Of a stretch of DNA of 64,000 nucleotides, positions 39,259 through 48,409 are shown piece after piece. The translations under genes and the position numbers were made by a program. Each line of letters begins with the position of its first letter. Within the stretch, counting starts at the first letter, position 1. Below the pieces are notes generated by a model that was given only the letters and a program-made list of their open reading frames with translations, did no database searches and had not been told where the DNA came from. The stretch is taken from positions 1 to 64,000 of the forward strand of contig CAMVIM010000006.1 in NCBI GenBank assembly GCA_947167515.1. The letters run 5' to 3'. The stretch is from an uncultured Prevotellaceae bacterium (GTDB lineage: Bacteria > Bacteroidota > Bacteroidia > Bacteroidales > Bacteroidaceae).

Positions 39259-40767
39259 ATGGACATTTCAAGGGCTTGGTTGATATATCGTTCCATCTCT
39301 CAAAACCAACGGCTACAGGCGCGTCGCCATCCGATGTTTGAGAAGAATATGGCCATGAAGGTGTTTGGCTATATCTTCGTTGCATTTTGGGCTGCCTATC
39401 TGGTCATGCTGGGCATCACCATTTTCTATGCGTTTGACGACACAGCCCTTGAAGCCTTCGACTGGATTGATGGCGGCATGATTTGGTTTCTCATCCTCGA
39501 CTTCCTCACCCGCTTTGCCATGCAGGAAACTCCGGCCCAGAACATCAAGCAGTATAAACTCTGCGACATACCCAACAGTTTCCTGCTTCACACTTTTCTG
39601 TTCCGCATGGGTCTGCAACCCTACAATCTGTTCTGGGCATTCTTTTTCATTCCTTTCGGTTGGTTAGCCATCCCGCAATTCTATGGTGTTGTAGGCTTTG
39701 TCGGCTTCATCCTGGGCTGGTGGCTGATGTTTGTGCTGAACAGTTACTGGTATCTCTTCTGGCGCACACTTATCAACCGCAACTATCTCTTTTTCATTCT
39801 TCCGCTGCTCATCTATGCGGCCTTTGCCTATTTCGGAATCTTCTACGATGAAGACCATCAATGGCTGTTTCAGGGAAACATTTTGCTGATGCGTGGCTTT
39901 TGTCAATGGAATGTGTTGAGTTGGCTCTTCATCGTGGTGTTCATTATACCATTATATATCATCAACTATCGTTTGCAGAAGGTGGCCATCTATGTGGAAA
40001 TAGCCAAAACGGAGATGGTGAAACAAGTGAAGACCAACAACATGACCTTCCTCGACAAGTTTGGCATCATAGGCGAGTATCTGAAACTTGAACTGAAGTC
40101 GATGGTGCGCAACCTGGTGGTCAGGAAACAGTTCATCACGGGAGCCTTGTGTATGCTCATGCTGTGCGGCCTTTTTTCATTCTCCGATGTCTATGCGGAC
40201 ATGCCTTTCATGCGCATCTTCATCTGTGTGTATTGTTTCACCTGCCTGGGAGTGATGACCCTTACGACCGTGATGTGTGCAGAGGGCAACTATATTGATG
40301 GCTTGATGGTGAGAAAAGAGACCGTGCTCTCACTCTTGAAGGCCAAATATTACTTTCAGTGCATGGTGCTCATCGTGCCGTTCCTCTTTTCCCTCATGCC
40401 CATCATGGAAGGCAAAATCACCTGGCTCATGGCACTGGGCTGTATGTTCTTCACATCGGGTGCAGTCTTTCCGTTCATCTTCCAACTCGCAGTCTATAAT
40501 GACTCTACCATACATCTGAACGAAAAACTGACCAAGGCTGGGCGTGACACGAAAGTGCAGATGATTATGTCGGGCATAGCCCTGTTTCTCCCCATGCTGC
40601 TCATGTACATCCTGGTGCAGAGTTTCAACGATGAAGTGGCAGCCATCTCCATGCTGACCATTGGTGTGATAGGCACCGTGCTTCACCCCTTGTGGCTTCG
40701 CAATATATACAACCGGTTCATGAAACGCCGATACCGAAACATGGACGGCTTCAGGAACTCCAGATAA
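39259..40767 (+). CDS. DUF5687-type ABC transporter membrane protein
   Basis: 502 residues with about 11 hydrophobic segments and no signal peptide. The N-terminus (WLIYRSISQNQRLQARRHPMFEKN) and overall layout fit the DUF5687 family, which is found next to ABC ATPases and probably forms the membrane part of an exporter. The ATPase gene starts 36 bases downstream. Substrate unknown. Confidence 0.8.
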   Translation: MDISRAWLIYRSISQNQRLQARRHPMFEKNMAMKVFGYIFVAFWAAYLVMLGITIFYAFDDTALEAFDWIDGGMIWFLILDFLTRFAMQETPAQNIKQYKLCDIPNSFLLHTFLFRMGLQPYNLFWAFFFIPFGWLAIPQFYGVVGFVGFILGWWLMFVLNSYWYLFWRTLINRNYLFFILPLLIYAAFAYFGIFYDEDHQWLFQGNILLMRGFCQWNVLSWLFIVVFIIPLYIINYRLQKVAIYVEIAKTEMVKQVKTNNMTFLDKFGIIGEYLKLELKSMVRNLVVRKQFITGALCMLMLCGLFSFSDVYADMPFMRIFICVYCFTCLGVMTLTTVMCAEGNYIDGLMVRKETVLSLLKAKYYFQCMVLIVPFLFSLMPIMEGKITWLMALGCMFFTSGAVFPFIFQLAVYNDSTIHLNEKLTKAGRDTKVQMIMSGIALFLPMLLMYILVQSFNDEVAAISMLTIGVIGTVLHPLWLRNIYNRFMKRRYRNMDGFRNSR

Positions 40768-40803
40768 AGCACATATACAATTTGGCAAATTGTAAATATA
40801 AAG

Positions 40804-41547
40804 ATGAACTTAACAATCGAAAACCTAACCAAATCATTCGGAGAGAAAAAAGCACTCGACATAGAGCGTTACTCCATCCATAGCGGCGAGACCATCGGTC
40901 TGGTCGGCAACAACGGTGCCGGAAAGACAACCCTCTTTCGTATCATTCTTGACCTCCTGCATGCCGACAAAGGCTGTGTCACCATCGACGGATATGTGGA
41001 TGGAAAACCTGTGTCGTGCGACACGTCGAAAAGCGAGAGTTGGAAAGCCTACACGGGTGCCTTTGTCGATGCAGGCTTCCTCATCGACTATCTCACCCCC
41101 GAAGAGTATTTTCGTTTTCTTGCAAAAATCTCCAATATTTCAGACGAAGTCCTGCACGACCGTCTCCTGCAGTTCGACTCCTTCATGAACGGCGAAGTCC
41201 TCGGACAGAAGACCCTCATCCGCAATCTTTCGATGGGCAACAAGCAGAAAGTGGGCATCATCGGTGCCATGCTCCACCATCCTCAACTCCTTCTGCTCGA
41301 CGAACCCTTCAATTTCCTCGACCCCACCTCCCAACTCGCCATGAAGTATCTGCTCGAAACCTACAGCAAGGAACACAAGGCCACCATCATCGTCTCCTCC
41401 CACAACCTCACCCACACGCTCGACATCTGTTCGCGTATCACCCTGCTCGAACATGGCCGCATCATCAAGGACTATGACCGCGACTATGCCTTATTGACTT
41501 CTGAAATAGAAGAATACTTTCGCGGGCAACAAAGCGGAAAGATTTGA
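40804..41547 (+). CDS. ABC transporter ATP-binding protein
   Basis: 247 residues, one nucleotide-binding domain: Walker A GNNGAGKTT (39-47), signature LSMGNKQK, Walker B LLLLDEP, H-loop SSHN. Pairs with the DUF5687 membrane protein upstream as a CcmA/DrrA-like exporter. It is the last backbone gene before the AT-rich island; no terminator is evident behind it. Confidence 0.93.
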   Translation: MNLTIENLTKSFGEKKALDIERYSIHSGETIGLVGNNGAGKTTLFRIILDLLHADKGCVTIDGYVDGKPVSCDTSKSESWKAYTGAFVDAGFLIDYLTPEEYFRFLAKISNISDEVLHDRLLQFDSFMNGEVLGQKTLIRNLSMGNKQKVGIIGAMLHHPQLLLLDEPFNFLDPTSQLAMKYLLETYSKEHKATIIVSSHNLTHTLDICSRITLLEHGRIIKDYDRDYALLTSEIEEYFRGQQSGKI

Positions 41548-41639
41548 GATTGTTTCTCATCATTGAAGAAAGGTAGTGTTTTTAAGTGTACTCATCTTCT
41601 TGATTTTTCTGCTGTTTCTCAAAAAAAGTTGTAAAATTA

Positions 41640-41669
41640 TTTGGAAGCGAATAATAAATTGTATATTTG
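41640..41669 (+). promoter_or_regulatory. orphan promoter (-33/-7)
   Basis: TTTG at 41640-41643 and TATATTTG at 41662-41669, 18 bases apart. It drives only a 21-codon frame and then runs towards the WYL gene. Confidence 0.55.
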
Positions 41670-41694
41670 CAAACGAAAATTGAAAACAAAAAGG

Positions 41695-41760
41695 ATGAAA
41701 GACTACATCGTGACAATCCATCGGACATTGATGAAGAAAAGGGAGGAAGTTTATCCATAG
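41695..41760 (+). CDS. possible 21-residue peptide or gene remnant
   Basis: MKDYIVTIHRTLMKKREEVYP, an ATG frame 25 bases behind a good promoter. It may be the 5' remnant of a lost gene, a leader peptide, or chance. No family recognised. Confidence 0.25.
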   Translation: MKDYIVTIHRTLMKKREEVYP

Positions 41761-41848
41761 CCGTTCTGTAGATGAAGATGCTGGAAGGAAATGAAGGGAG
41801 AAGTTTTTTGAGATATAATCTCTAAAAATGTATGAAAGAAAAAAGCCG

Positions 41849-41856
41849 TAACTTTG
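41849..41856 (+). promoter_or_regulatory. -7 box of the WYL regulator gene
   Basis: TAACTTTG, exact TAnnTTTG match, 36 bases before the ATG at 41893. Confidence 0.6.
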
Positions 41857-41892
41857 TGGTGAGTATTCATTAGACGTGATAACCTAAAAACT

Positions 41893-42927
41893 ATGCCGAC
41901 CAATAAGAATGCATTGACGAGATATAAGTATCTGGACGAATTGCTTTCGGACAGACACCATTATTATGACATTCATGATTTGACGGAGAAATGTAATGAG
42001 AAACTCGTTGAAGATGGATTTCCTGAAGTGACTCAACGATGCATAGAAAAGGACATCAATTATTTGGAATATGCCCCTTTTTCTGCGGATATTCAAAGAT
42101 TCAGAGTGAATGGCAAAAGATGTTTGAGGTATGAAAATCCTTCTTTCTCTATCTTTCGGAAGGAACTGACAGAAGAGGAATGCAACTTGTTGTGTGAGGT
42201 GTTGAACACCATTGGACAGTTTGATGGTCTTGACAACTTTGAGTGGATGAACAGCATGAAGATAGGGCTAGGACTTAAGGAACGTCCCAAGGTGATAAGT
42301 TTCAGCAACAATCCCTACTTGAAGAACTCCAATATGTTGGGCATGTTGTTTGATTACATCTCCAATCAAGTGGTGGTGCAGTTATCATATCATACATTCT
42401 CTGATGCTGCAACAAAATGCATTGTTTTTCATCCATATCTGTTGAAGCAATACAACAATCGTTGGTATTTGATAGGTGCAGCAGATACAGATGGCAAGAT
42501 TCTTAACTTTGCCATTGATCGCTTGGATAAAGTGGATGCCTTACCAGAGCATATATATAAGAAATGTACACAAGACTTGGAAGAACGATTTGAAGACATT
42601 GTAGGCGTAACCTTATACGAAGATCGTCCCATCAGCCATATTGTCTTTTGGGTGAGTGATGCATCTAAGGATTATATTCTCACTAAACCCATACACGAAA
42701 CGCAAACCATGTTACGAGGAGAAAAAGATACAGCAATGAGGGAAGCGCATCCCAACCTTTCAGAAGGAGTGTTCTTCTCTATTGATTGTATTGAGAACTA
42801 TGAACTTATCAGGGAACTCACTTCATTTGGGAAAGACCTCATTGTTCTTCAACCTCGCGAGATTCAGGATAAGGTATATGAGAGAATTTCATCCATGATG
42901 GAAAATTATTCGAGAATACGAACATAG
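41893..42927 (+). CDS. WYL-domain transcriptional regulator
   Basis: 344 residues. N-terminal winged helix (about 1-80: TRYKYLDELLSDRHHYYD, TQRCIEKDINYLEY), a WYL domain (about 150-215, with the family-typical FHPYLLKQYNNRWYLIG and FAIDRLDKV) and a C-terminal WCX-like region. WYL regulators often control phage-defence genes, responding to nucleotides or nucleic acid. It lies 47 bases upstream of the AAA ATPase gene, which nevertheless has its own -7 box, so the regulator may act on that promoter. Base composition is AT-rich like the rest of the island. Confidence 0.9.
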   Translation: MPTNKNALTRYKYLDELLSDRHHYYDIHDLTEKCNEKLVEDGFPEVTQRCIEKDINYLEYAPFSADIQRFRVNGKRCLRYENPSFSIFRKELTEEECNLLCEVLNTIGQFDGLDNFEWMNSMKIGLGLKERPKVISFSNNPYLKNSNMLGMLFDYISNQVVVQLSYHTFSDAATKCIVFHPYLLKQYNNRWYLIGAADTDGKILNFAIDRLDKVDALPEHIYKKCTQDLEERFEDIVGVTLYEDRPISHIVFWVSDASKDYILTKPIHETQTMLRGEKDTAMREAHPNLSEGVFFSIDCIENYELIRELTSFGKDLIVLQPREIQDKVYERISSMMENYSRIRT

Positions 42928-42944
42928 AGTTCGGAAAGAGTGTG

Positions 42945-42952
42945 TAACTTTG
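42945..42952 (+). promoter_or_regulatory. -7 box of the ATPase gene
   Basis: TAACTTTG, exact match, 22 bases before the ATPase ATG in the short gap after the WYL gene; a plausible target of WYL control. Confidence 0.6.
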
Positions 42953-42974
42953 CATCGTCAAAACAAAGAAGGAT

Positions 42975-45146
42975 ATGAATACACAATTTACCATTAAGAA
43001 TTTCAGAGTGTTTGATGAGAAAGGAGTGACGATTGACATGAAACCAGTCACCATTCTGACGGGTTGTAACAGCTCTGGTAAAAGTTCCATTGTTAAATCA
43101 ATGGTCTTGCTGGATACCTATATCGATAGTCTTCAAAAGGATTATGATGCTTTTAAAAGAATCGCTCTGACGAAGCATAAGTTGGACTTTAAGAAAGAAA
43201 CAACGATTTCATTGGGTAGTTTCAATAGAGTGATTCATCGGGGGGCAGAGAATAACACTTTGACTTTTGAATACATGGTTCATTCTCTTATGTTAGGAGA
43301 AGATGTTAATGTATCAATGGAGTTTGAACCGGATGACAAGGATGTCTTTAATGAAGGCTATCTTAAGAGTGTTACCATCAGTAATGCTAATGGGGATGTG
43401 ATATATTCATCGTCAAAAGAAATGCCCTGCTCTGCAAATTACAATTTAATATTGAATAACTTTTTCCGTTTTGTTATAGGCCAATACCTTGTGGATAGAT
43501 ACCAACAGAACGAAGCAAAAGAAGAAGATGATTTTGTTATGAATGATGATGAGTGGGAAGAAATGAAAACCTTCTTCACTAACTATTATGGAGAGATTAC
43601 TTTGAAAGATGTTATAACTTGGGTGAATCGTAATGGTAATGATTATTATGAGATAAAGTTGTTTGGGATTACCGGGAATAAGGGTAAAGACAATAAAAAA
43701 ACCTTTGTAGACAAATATCTTGATGGCAAGGTGGATGTTGTCAAAGATTCATGTTGTAGCAATTCGTTATTTTCTGTTCCATTGATGAAAACAATTGAAG
43801 GATGGGAGAAAGATGGGATTGTCGACAAATTTGAGTATTTGTTGAAAGATATTCCCATAACAGATGCGATGTGGATGGCAATAAGAATGATTTGCAAAGA
43901 CTTCATTGATAGTGATACAGAAACATTTGGTGCCTATTTTCATAAGAAAGAAAAAGAGCAAATGATGTTCCATATGGAATCCAATTTCTGTCCAAAGGGA
44001 CATGCTCCCTTCGTTTCTGCAACGTCTTTCTGGAACATCGGAGAATGTGAGAAGAAAGTTGGCATCAACGATACATTTAGGACAATTTCTCCCGACCCAG
44101 GCGTAATAGACCAAGCCACAGGTGAAATCATTCCTGGGACAGAAGAAAGTTTGGACAAAATGCTACAAAGATTGCCATCTGTAGATTTCAGTATGGTATA
44201 TGATGTAATAATGGAAATTAGTACACAGGTATGTAGAGAAGACACGACCTTGTATGTTCAAGGTAGGTCGGGTAATGGAATTGCCCCTGCTTTCAACCAT
44301 CGCATGTTTGGGATGTTCAAAGAATACGTACAAAAGGTTATGGCAGATATTATGATTATGACTATGCCTCATGGTATTTCTTATATTCCTTCATCATTGG
44401 TTAGTGTGAAAAGTCTGTATTCCCTTGATGGGACAGATGAATTAACAAAGAAGTTAAAGCGCTATGTTGAACTGTCAAGAACATATGATGGGCAAGATGA
44501 ATTCACCCCATATTCATTTATTGATAAGTGGATTCGTAATTTTGACATTGGTTATTCTGTTCGCATTGAGAGTGATAGTGAGGATATGCTAGGCGCAACC
44601 ATTCGACTATATAAGAATAAGGAGGATAAGAAAGGAATACTTTTGGCAGATGTGGGTTATGGTATTACTCAATTGTTTGTTCTCTTATTAAGAGTGGAAA
44701 TAGCCATTATGGAGGCTCAAATCGAGTGTGCTAATAATAACCCATTAGATATGGGGAAACCTTCTATTTGGAGAGTAAAATCAAACAGATTCTCGTCAAA
44801 GTTTACGGAATCAAATATTGCTATTGAAGAGCCCGAGGTGCATTTGCATCCAAAGTTCCAGTCTTTGTTGGCAGACTTATTTGTTGATGCTTACACGAAC
44901 TATAATGTTCATTTCATTGTAGAGACGCATAGTGAGTATTTGATTAGGAAATCTCAGGTTCTTATGGCAAGAATGGGATTTGCTTCCAATAAAGAGGCAG
45001 AGGAAAAATGCCCTTTCCAAACTTACTATATCCCCAAGCAGGGTCAACCTTATTCCTTGGGATATAGAAAAGACGGGAAATTCAAAGAGGATTTTGGTTC
45101 TGGTTTTTATGATGAAGCCTCTAACTTAGCATTTGACATTTTGTAA
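42975..45146 (+). CDS. SMC/OLD-like AAA ATPase (AAA_21/DUF3696-like), candidate defence protein
   Basis: 723 residues. Walker A GCNSSGKSS at 30-38, right at the N-terminus; an ABC-type signature-like DVGYGITQ at 559-566; Walker B IAIEEPEVHLHP with E618-E619; and an H-loop ETHSEYLI at 650-657. The C-terminal GSGFYDEASNLAFDIL resembles the end of DUF3696-type ATPases. The long middle (about 60-540) is helical and divergent, with no TOPRIM or nuclease motif that I can see, unlike OLD proteins. Such ATPases act as sensors in several two-gene antiviral systems with a toxic partner. The partner gene starts one base behind its stop. Confidence 0.85.
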   Translation: MNTQFTIKNFRVFDEKGVTIDMKPVTILTGCNSSGKSSIVKSMVLLDTYIDSLQKDYDAFKRIALTKHKLDFKKETTISLGSFNRVIHRGAENNTLTFEYMVHSLMLGEDVNVSMEFEPDDKDVFNEGYLKSVTISNANGDVIYSSSKEMPCSANYNLILNNFFRFVIGQYLVDRYQQNEAKEEDDFVMNDDEWEEMKTFFTNYYGEITLKDVITWVNRNGNDYYEIKLFGITGNKGKDNKKTFVDKYLDGKVDVVKDSCCSNSLFSVPLMKTIEGWEKDGIVDKFEYLLKDIPITDAMWMAIRMICKDFIDSDTETFGAYFHKKEKEQMMFHMESNFCPKGHAPFVSATSFWNIGECEKKVGINDTFRTISPDPGVIDQATGEIIPGTEESLDKMLQRLPSVDFSMVYDVIMEISTQVCREDTTLYVQGRSGNGIAPAFNHRMFGMFKEYVQKVMADIMIMTMPHGISYIPSSLVSVKSLYSLDGTDELTKKLKRYVELSRTYDGQDEFTPYSFIDKWIRNFDIGYSVRIESDSEDMLGATIRLYKNKEDKKGILLADVGYGITQLFVLLLRVEIAIMEAQIECANNNPLDMGKPSIWRVKSNRFSSKFTESNIAIEEPEVHLHPKFQSLLADLFVDAYTNYNVHFIVETHSEYLIRKSQVLMARMGFASNKEAEEKCPFQTYYIPKQGQPYSLGYRKDGKFKEDFGSGFYDEASNLAFDIL

Positions 45147-45147
45147 T

Positions 45148-46134
45148 ATGGATTTATATATAGATTACGCCAATTTGAAGTCGTTGATTGATTCTAGACA
45201 CGAGGATGATTTCGATGATTGCCAAAGGATGATGAAGCGACAGCTCCACATTATATATAATATGGAAAAAGCTGTTCTTAAATCTGATCCTGTTTTGAGT
45301 CAATGGGTGTTGACCAAGGGTGCAGGGAGAGGCAGCTCGGAGGAAACAGATTCGTTTTCTACAGATTATTTTCCCATGCGACCTGTAAAATCAAACATGC
45401 CTACAGAGTGGAATAGAAAACAGCTATCTTCTGTTTATCTCATCGATGATGTAGATTCTTCAAAATTGAAGAAACGTGGAACTGTTCTGTTAGGTGAAGT
45501 GGGAGAAGAATTGTCAGTCTTGTCAAGACTGTTTTGTGGGAAAGATTATGAATATCACCACCTGTATGACTTACAGAAAAACTTTGATTCATGGGAACAA
45601 TTAGGAATTGATCATCAGATGTTACCATGTACAGACATTGTTATTAATGACAGATATCTTTTTAAGAATGAAACGGCTCTTGTGAAATACAATTTGAATG
45701 GATTATTAACGGCGTTGGTTGAAAATGTCAAGAATAAACTTAATGTCGTCATTTTTACAGGAAACAAAGCTCTAACTGAATTTGGTATCGAAGAAGCAAA
45801 GAAAATTATTAAGTGTATCTTAGAAAAAGCGACAGGAGTTAGGCCCAATATTACTTTTGTAACGAGTAACGATTCGTCATTAATTCCTCATGATCGGTTT
45901 ATTATCACAAATTATCGATTAATCCGCTCTGGCGATTCATTTATATATTTTGATACAAATGGGAATAAAATCACGAATGGAGGTTCTTTGGATATTGATA
46001 GCTTAGCCAATTATGAAACATACGTATTTACCGAATCGCTACTGGAAAAATTGCAAGAAAGCTATAAAAAGATAGCAGAACGTAATACAGATATGGTTAT
46101 TGGTAACAAGGCGTCAAAATTCATCCTGTTTTGA
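45148..46134 (+). CDS. unrecognised partner of the AAA ATPase, possible PLD-like effector
   Basis: 328 residues from MDLYIDYANLKSLIDSRH; the ATG lies one base after the ATPase stop. No sure family. The C-terminal half alternates strands and helices: CTDIVINDRYLF (161-172), LNVVIFTG (198-205), NITFVTSND (234-242), HDRFIITNYRLIRSGDSF (248-265). The H-x-R/N-Y/GDSF block resembles one half of a phospholipase D-like or MIT_C-like fold, with the 'H-D-R' in place of HxK; this is a tentative reading. Neither an HNH nor a DUF4435 motif is seen. AT-rich. Most likely the effector or accessory unit of the ATPase. Confidence 0.75.
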   Translation: MDLYIDYANLKSLIDSRHEDDFDDCQRMMKRQLHIIYNMEKAVLKSDPVLSQWVLTKGAGRGSSEETDSFSTDYFPMRPVKSNMPTEWNRKQLSSVYLIDDVDSSKLKKRGTVLLGEVGEELSVLSRLFCGKDYEYHHLYDLQKNFDSWEQLGIDHQMLPCTDIVINDRYLFKNETALVKYNLNGLLTALVENVKNKLNVVIFTGNKALTEFGIEEAKKIIKCILEKATGVRPNITFVTSNDSSLIPHDRFIITNYRLIRSGDSFIYFDTNGNKITNGGSLDIDSLANYETYVFTESLLEKLQESYKKIAERNTDMVIGNKASKFILF

Positions 46135-46150
46135 ATATGAGATTTTGTAT

Positions 46151-46282
46151 ATGGATAATTACCGACTTATCATATCTGTGAATATTTGTCCATGTTGCAA
46201 TCAAAACTTCATGTTGGTGAAGTCGTTGTTAAAATACATGCAAAATAGTTACGAGGGTATATGTAAAATAAAGATAGAATAA
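46151..46282 (+). CDS. possible 43-residue CPCC-containing peptide
   Basis: ATG frame MDNYRLIISVNICPCCNQNF..., 16 bases after the partner gene and ahead of the helicase operon. The CPCC motif is suggestive of metal binding, but the frame is short and has no known relative; it may be chance. Confidence 0.25.
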   Translation: MDNYRLIISVNICPCCNQNFMLVKSLLKYMQNSYEGICKIKIE

Positions 46283-46373
46283 TTGGTAATAAAAACTTCC
46301 ACGTATCTTTAATTTAAAGAATGAATATCTTGAATGTAATTTCGAGTTTTTCTTCCAAAAAACTGTTACAAAA

Positions 46374-48407
46374 ATGGAACTAACGCAGCAACAAAATAGA
46401 GTATTTGAGAGAATCAAGGCATTCTTAGATAGTGATGCTTCTGTTTTCATTCTTCGTGGTTATGCGGGCACAGGCAAAACAACGATGGTTCAGGTTGTTG
46501 CCGACTATATAGCTCAGCATCATGATGTAAGGCTGATGGCACCAACGGGTAGAGCAGCTAGAGTTCTTTCCCAAAAGACAGGGCATGTGGCTGTTACAAT
46601 ACACAAAGCAATATATGGTAAAGCGTGTGTTGTCCCCAAAGAATCAGATGATGTAGTTGCGTCTGAGTACAAACTTGTATTCCCAATTTGTAATGATGAC
46701 CACAAAATTGTTGCTATCGTGGATGAGGCCTCAATGGTGTGCTCGCGAAAGATGGAAAGTGAATTATTTGTGTTTGGAACAGACAATCTGTTGGAAGACC
46801 TACTGACATTTGTTCGTCCGTCTTTTGGCGGAAAGATAATTTTCGTAGGAGATCCAGCACAGCTTCCACCTGTCGGAGAGTCTGTTTCTAGTGCGTTAAG
46901 AAAAGAGTATTTTGAAGAGCGTGGGTTGGAAGTTTATGAGGAAGAATTAACGGAGGTTCTTCGTCAAAGAGGTGAGAGTGTCATACTCAAAAATGCAATG
47001 ATGATACGTGACCTGCTGCAAAGTGAGCGACGCAATCATTTCGTGTTTGCAGAAAAGGAGAATGATGTGGAATCCGTACGTCCTGATAATTTTCTTAAAA
47101 AATATCTTGAATATAGGAAACAGTCTCCCGTTCATGATAGTGTGATAATTTGTTTCTCCAATAAATCTGCGGCCAGATACAACAAGGAGATTCGTTTGAG
47201 CCTTTATGGGGGTGATGTGCCAATAAGGGAAGGAGACGTGTTGTTAATTACTCAAAACAACTACAGGTTGGGACGTATGAATGGCGAATTTGTGCCAGTC
47301 TTGTCTGTTGGTGCAAGAATTCAGCAGTCAGCTCCTGTATATATCCAAGAGGGAGGTGAGAAAAAGCGTGTGACCATAGAACTGAATTTTGTGCAAGTAA
47401 CCGTGACAGATGGAATGGGAAACCCTATGCAATGCATGCTGCTTGAAGATCTGTTGACGAGCGATAATGCCACAATCTCTATTGATGAAAGTCGTGCACT
47501 CTATGTTAATTTTTGTATGCGCAATCACCTATTGAAACCAGGTACAGAGGCTTTTACAGAAGCTCTATTATCGGATCCATTTTATAATGCGATTAGAGCA
47601 AAATATGGATATGCAGTTACTGGCCACAAGTGCCAAGGTGGAGAGTGGGGCAAGGTCTTTGTTGATTATACAGGAAGAACAGGCCTTAGTGATGATTGTC
47701 TTAGGTGGGCATATACTACAACAACACGCGCTCAAAAGACGTTATACGTGACCAATCTTCCTCATATTACTCCTTTCTCAAGGTTCCGTATAGATTCTAT
47801 ACAGAAATGTAGAAATATGAATCCTGAATGTCGTATTGTAGGTGATACCGCTTCAACTCCTTTCCATGCTGATTCATCAATGAATTTCTTGAAAGCCAAA
47901 TATTGGTGCATTATGGAGAATATGGTTGGGACTCCATATCGTGTTGTGAGTGTGATGAGTCTGTCTTATATGGAAAGATATCAGATAGAGACTCCTCTCG
48001 GAGTTGATAGTTATGATATAAGATACAAGGAAGGAGGTCTTTTCTCTCGAGCAACCACATTATCCTTCAATGAGCATACTTCTTTTGTGTTGGAATTGCT
48101 CAATGATGAGCGACGTTTCCCATTTATGTTCAACTATACATCTTCTAACGATCTTTATGAGAAACTATATAATATGATTCGTTCAGCATGTGATGGATTA
48201 TCCATCCAAATTACTAATGTGGTGGAACATCTTGAAGCTCATCATGTGGTTTATTATATGAGAACATGTAATTCTTTCTCGTGTATTATGGTTTACATAA
48301 ATGATGAAGGTTATGTTACCTATGCAAAACCAATGTCAATGCTTGGAACTGATGATAACGAACTTATTGCAGTTATAAATGAAATTAGTAACCATTTTAT
48401 GGAATAA
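46374..48407 (+). CDS. SF1 helicase (RecD2/Dda-like) with extra C-terminal region
   Basis: 677 residues. Motif I GYAGTGKTT (29-37), Ia APTGRAARVLS, II VDEAS (116-120), III GDPAQLPP (159-166), IV region CFSNKSAARYN, V GHKCQGGEW (417-425), VI YTTTTRAQKTLYV. This is a RecD-like 5'-3' helicase core of about 470 residues. The last 200 residues (from about 480) have no motif I recognise; the segment around ANYWCIMENM-like KYWCIMENMVGTPYRVV and the C-terminal HHVVYYMRT look like separate small domains. Its stop is 2 bases before the next ATG, so it forms an operon with the repeat/OB protein and the TerB-like protein. Confidence 0.88.
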   Translation: MELTQQQNRVFERIKAFLDSDASVFILRGYAGTGKTTMVQVVADYIAQHHDVRLMAPTGRAARVLSQKTGHVAVTIHKAIYGKACVVPKESDDVVASEYKLVFPICNDDHKIVAIVDEASMVCSRKMESELFVFGTDNLLEDLLTFVRPSFGGKIIFVGDPAQLPPVGESVSSALRKEYFEERGLEVYEEELTEVLRQRGESVILKNAMMIRDLLQSERRNHFVFAEKENDVESVRPDNFLKKYLEYRKQSPVHDSVIICFSNKSAARYNKEIRLSLYGGDVPIREGDVLLITQNNYRLGRMNGEFVPVLSVGARIQQSAPVYIQEGGEKKRVTIELNFVQVTVTDGMGNPMQCMLLEDLLTSDNATISIDESRALYVNFCMRNHLLKPGTEAFTEALLSDPFYNAIRAKYGYAVTGHKCQGGEWGKVFVDYTGRTGLSDDCLRWAYTTTTRAQKTLYVTNLPHITPFSRFRIDSIQKCRNMNPECRIVGDTASTPFHADSSMNFLKAKYWCIMENMVGTPYRVVSVMSLSYMERYQIETPLGVDSYDIRYKEGGLFSRATTLSFNEHTSFVLELLNDERRFPFMFNYTSSNDLYEKLYNMIRSACDGLSIQITNVVEHLEAHHVVYYMRTCNSFSCIMVYINDEGYVTYAKPMSMLGTDDNELIAVINEISNHFME

Positions 48408-48409
48408 CT

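Larger units (their letters stand above)
41548..41892. other. 345-base AT-rich gap at the left edge of the accessory island
   Basis: Contains two -7 boxes: an orphan promoter (41640-41669) with a 21-codon reading frame behind it, and the box for the WYL regulator (41849-41856). No other gene, no tRNA and no recognisable attachment site. Confidence 0.6.

Noticed and set aside
42975-46134. Identification as Septu, PARIS, Gabija/OLD or a retron
   Set aside because: The partner has no HNH, DUF4435 or UvrD-like motif, the ATPase has no TOPRIM, and there is no reverse transcriptase.
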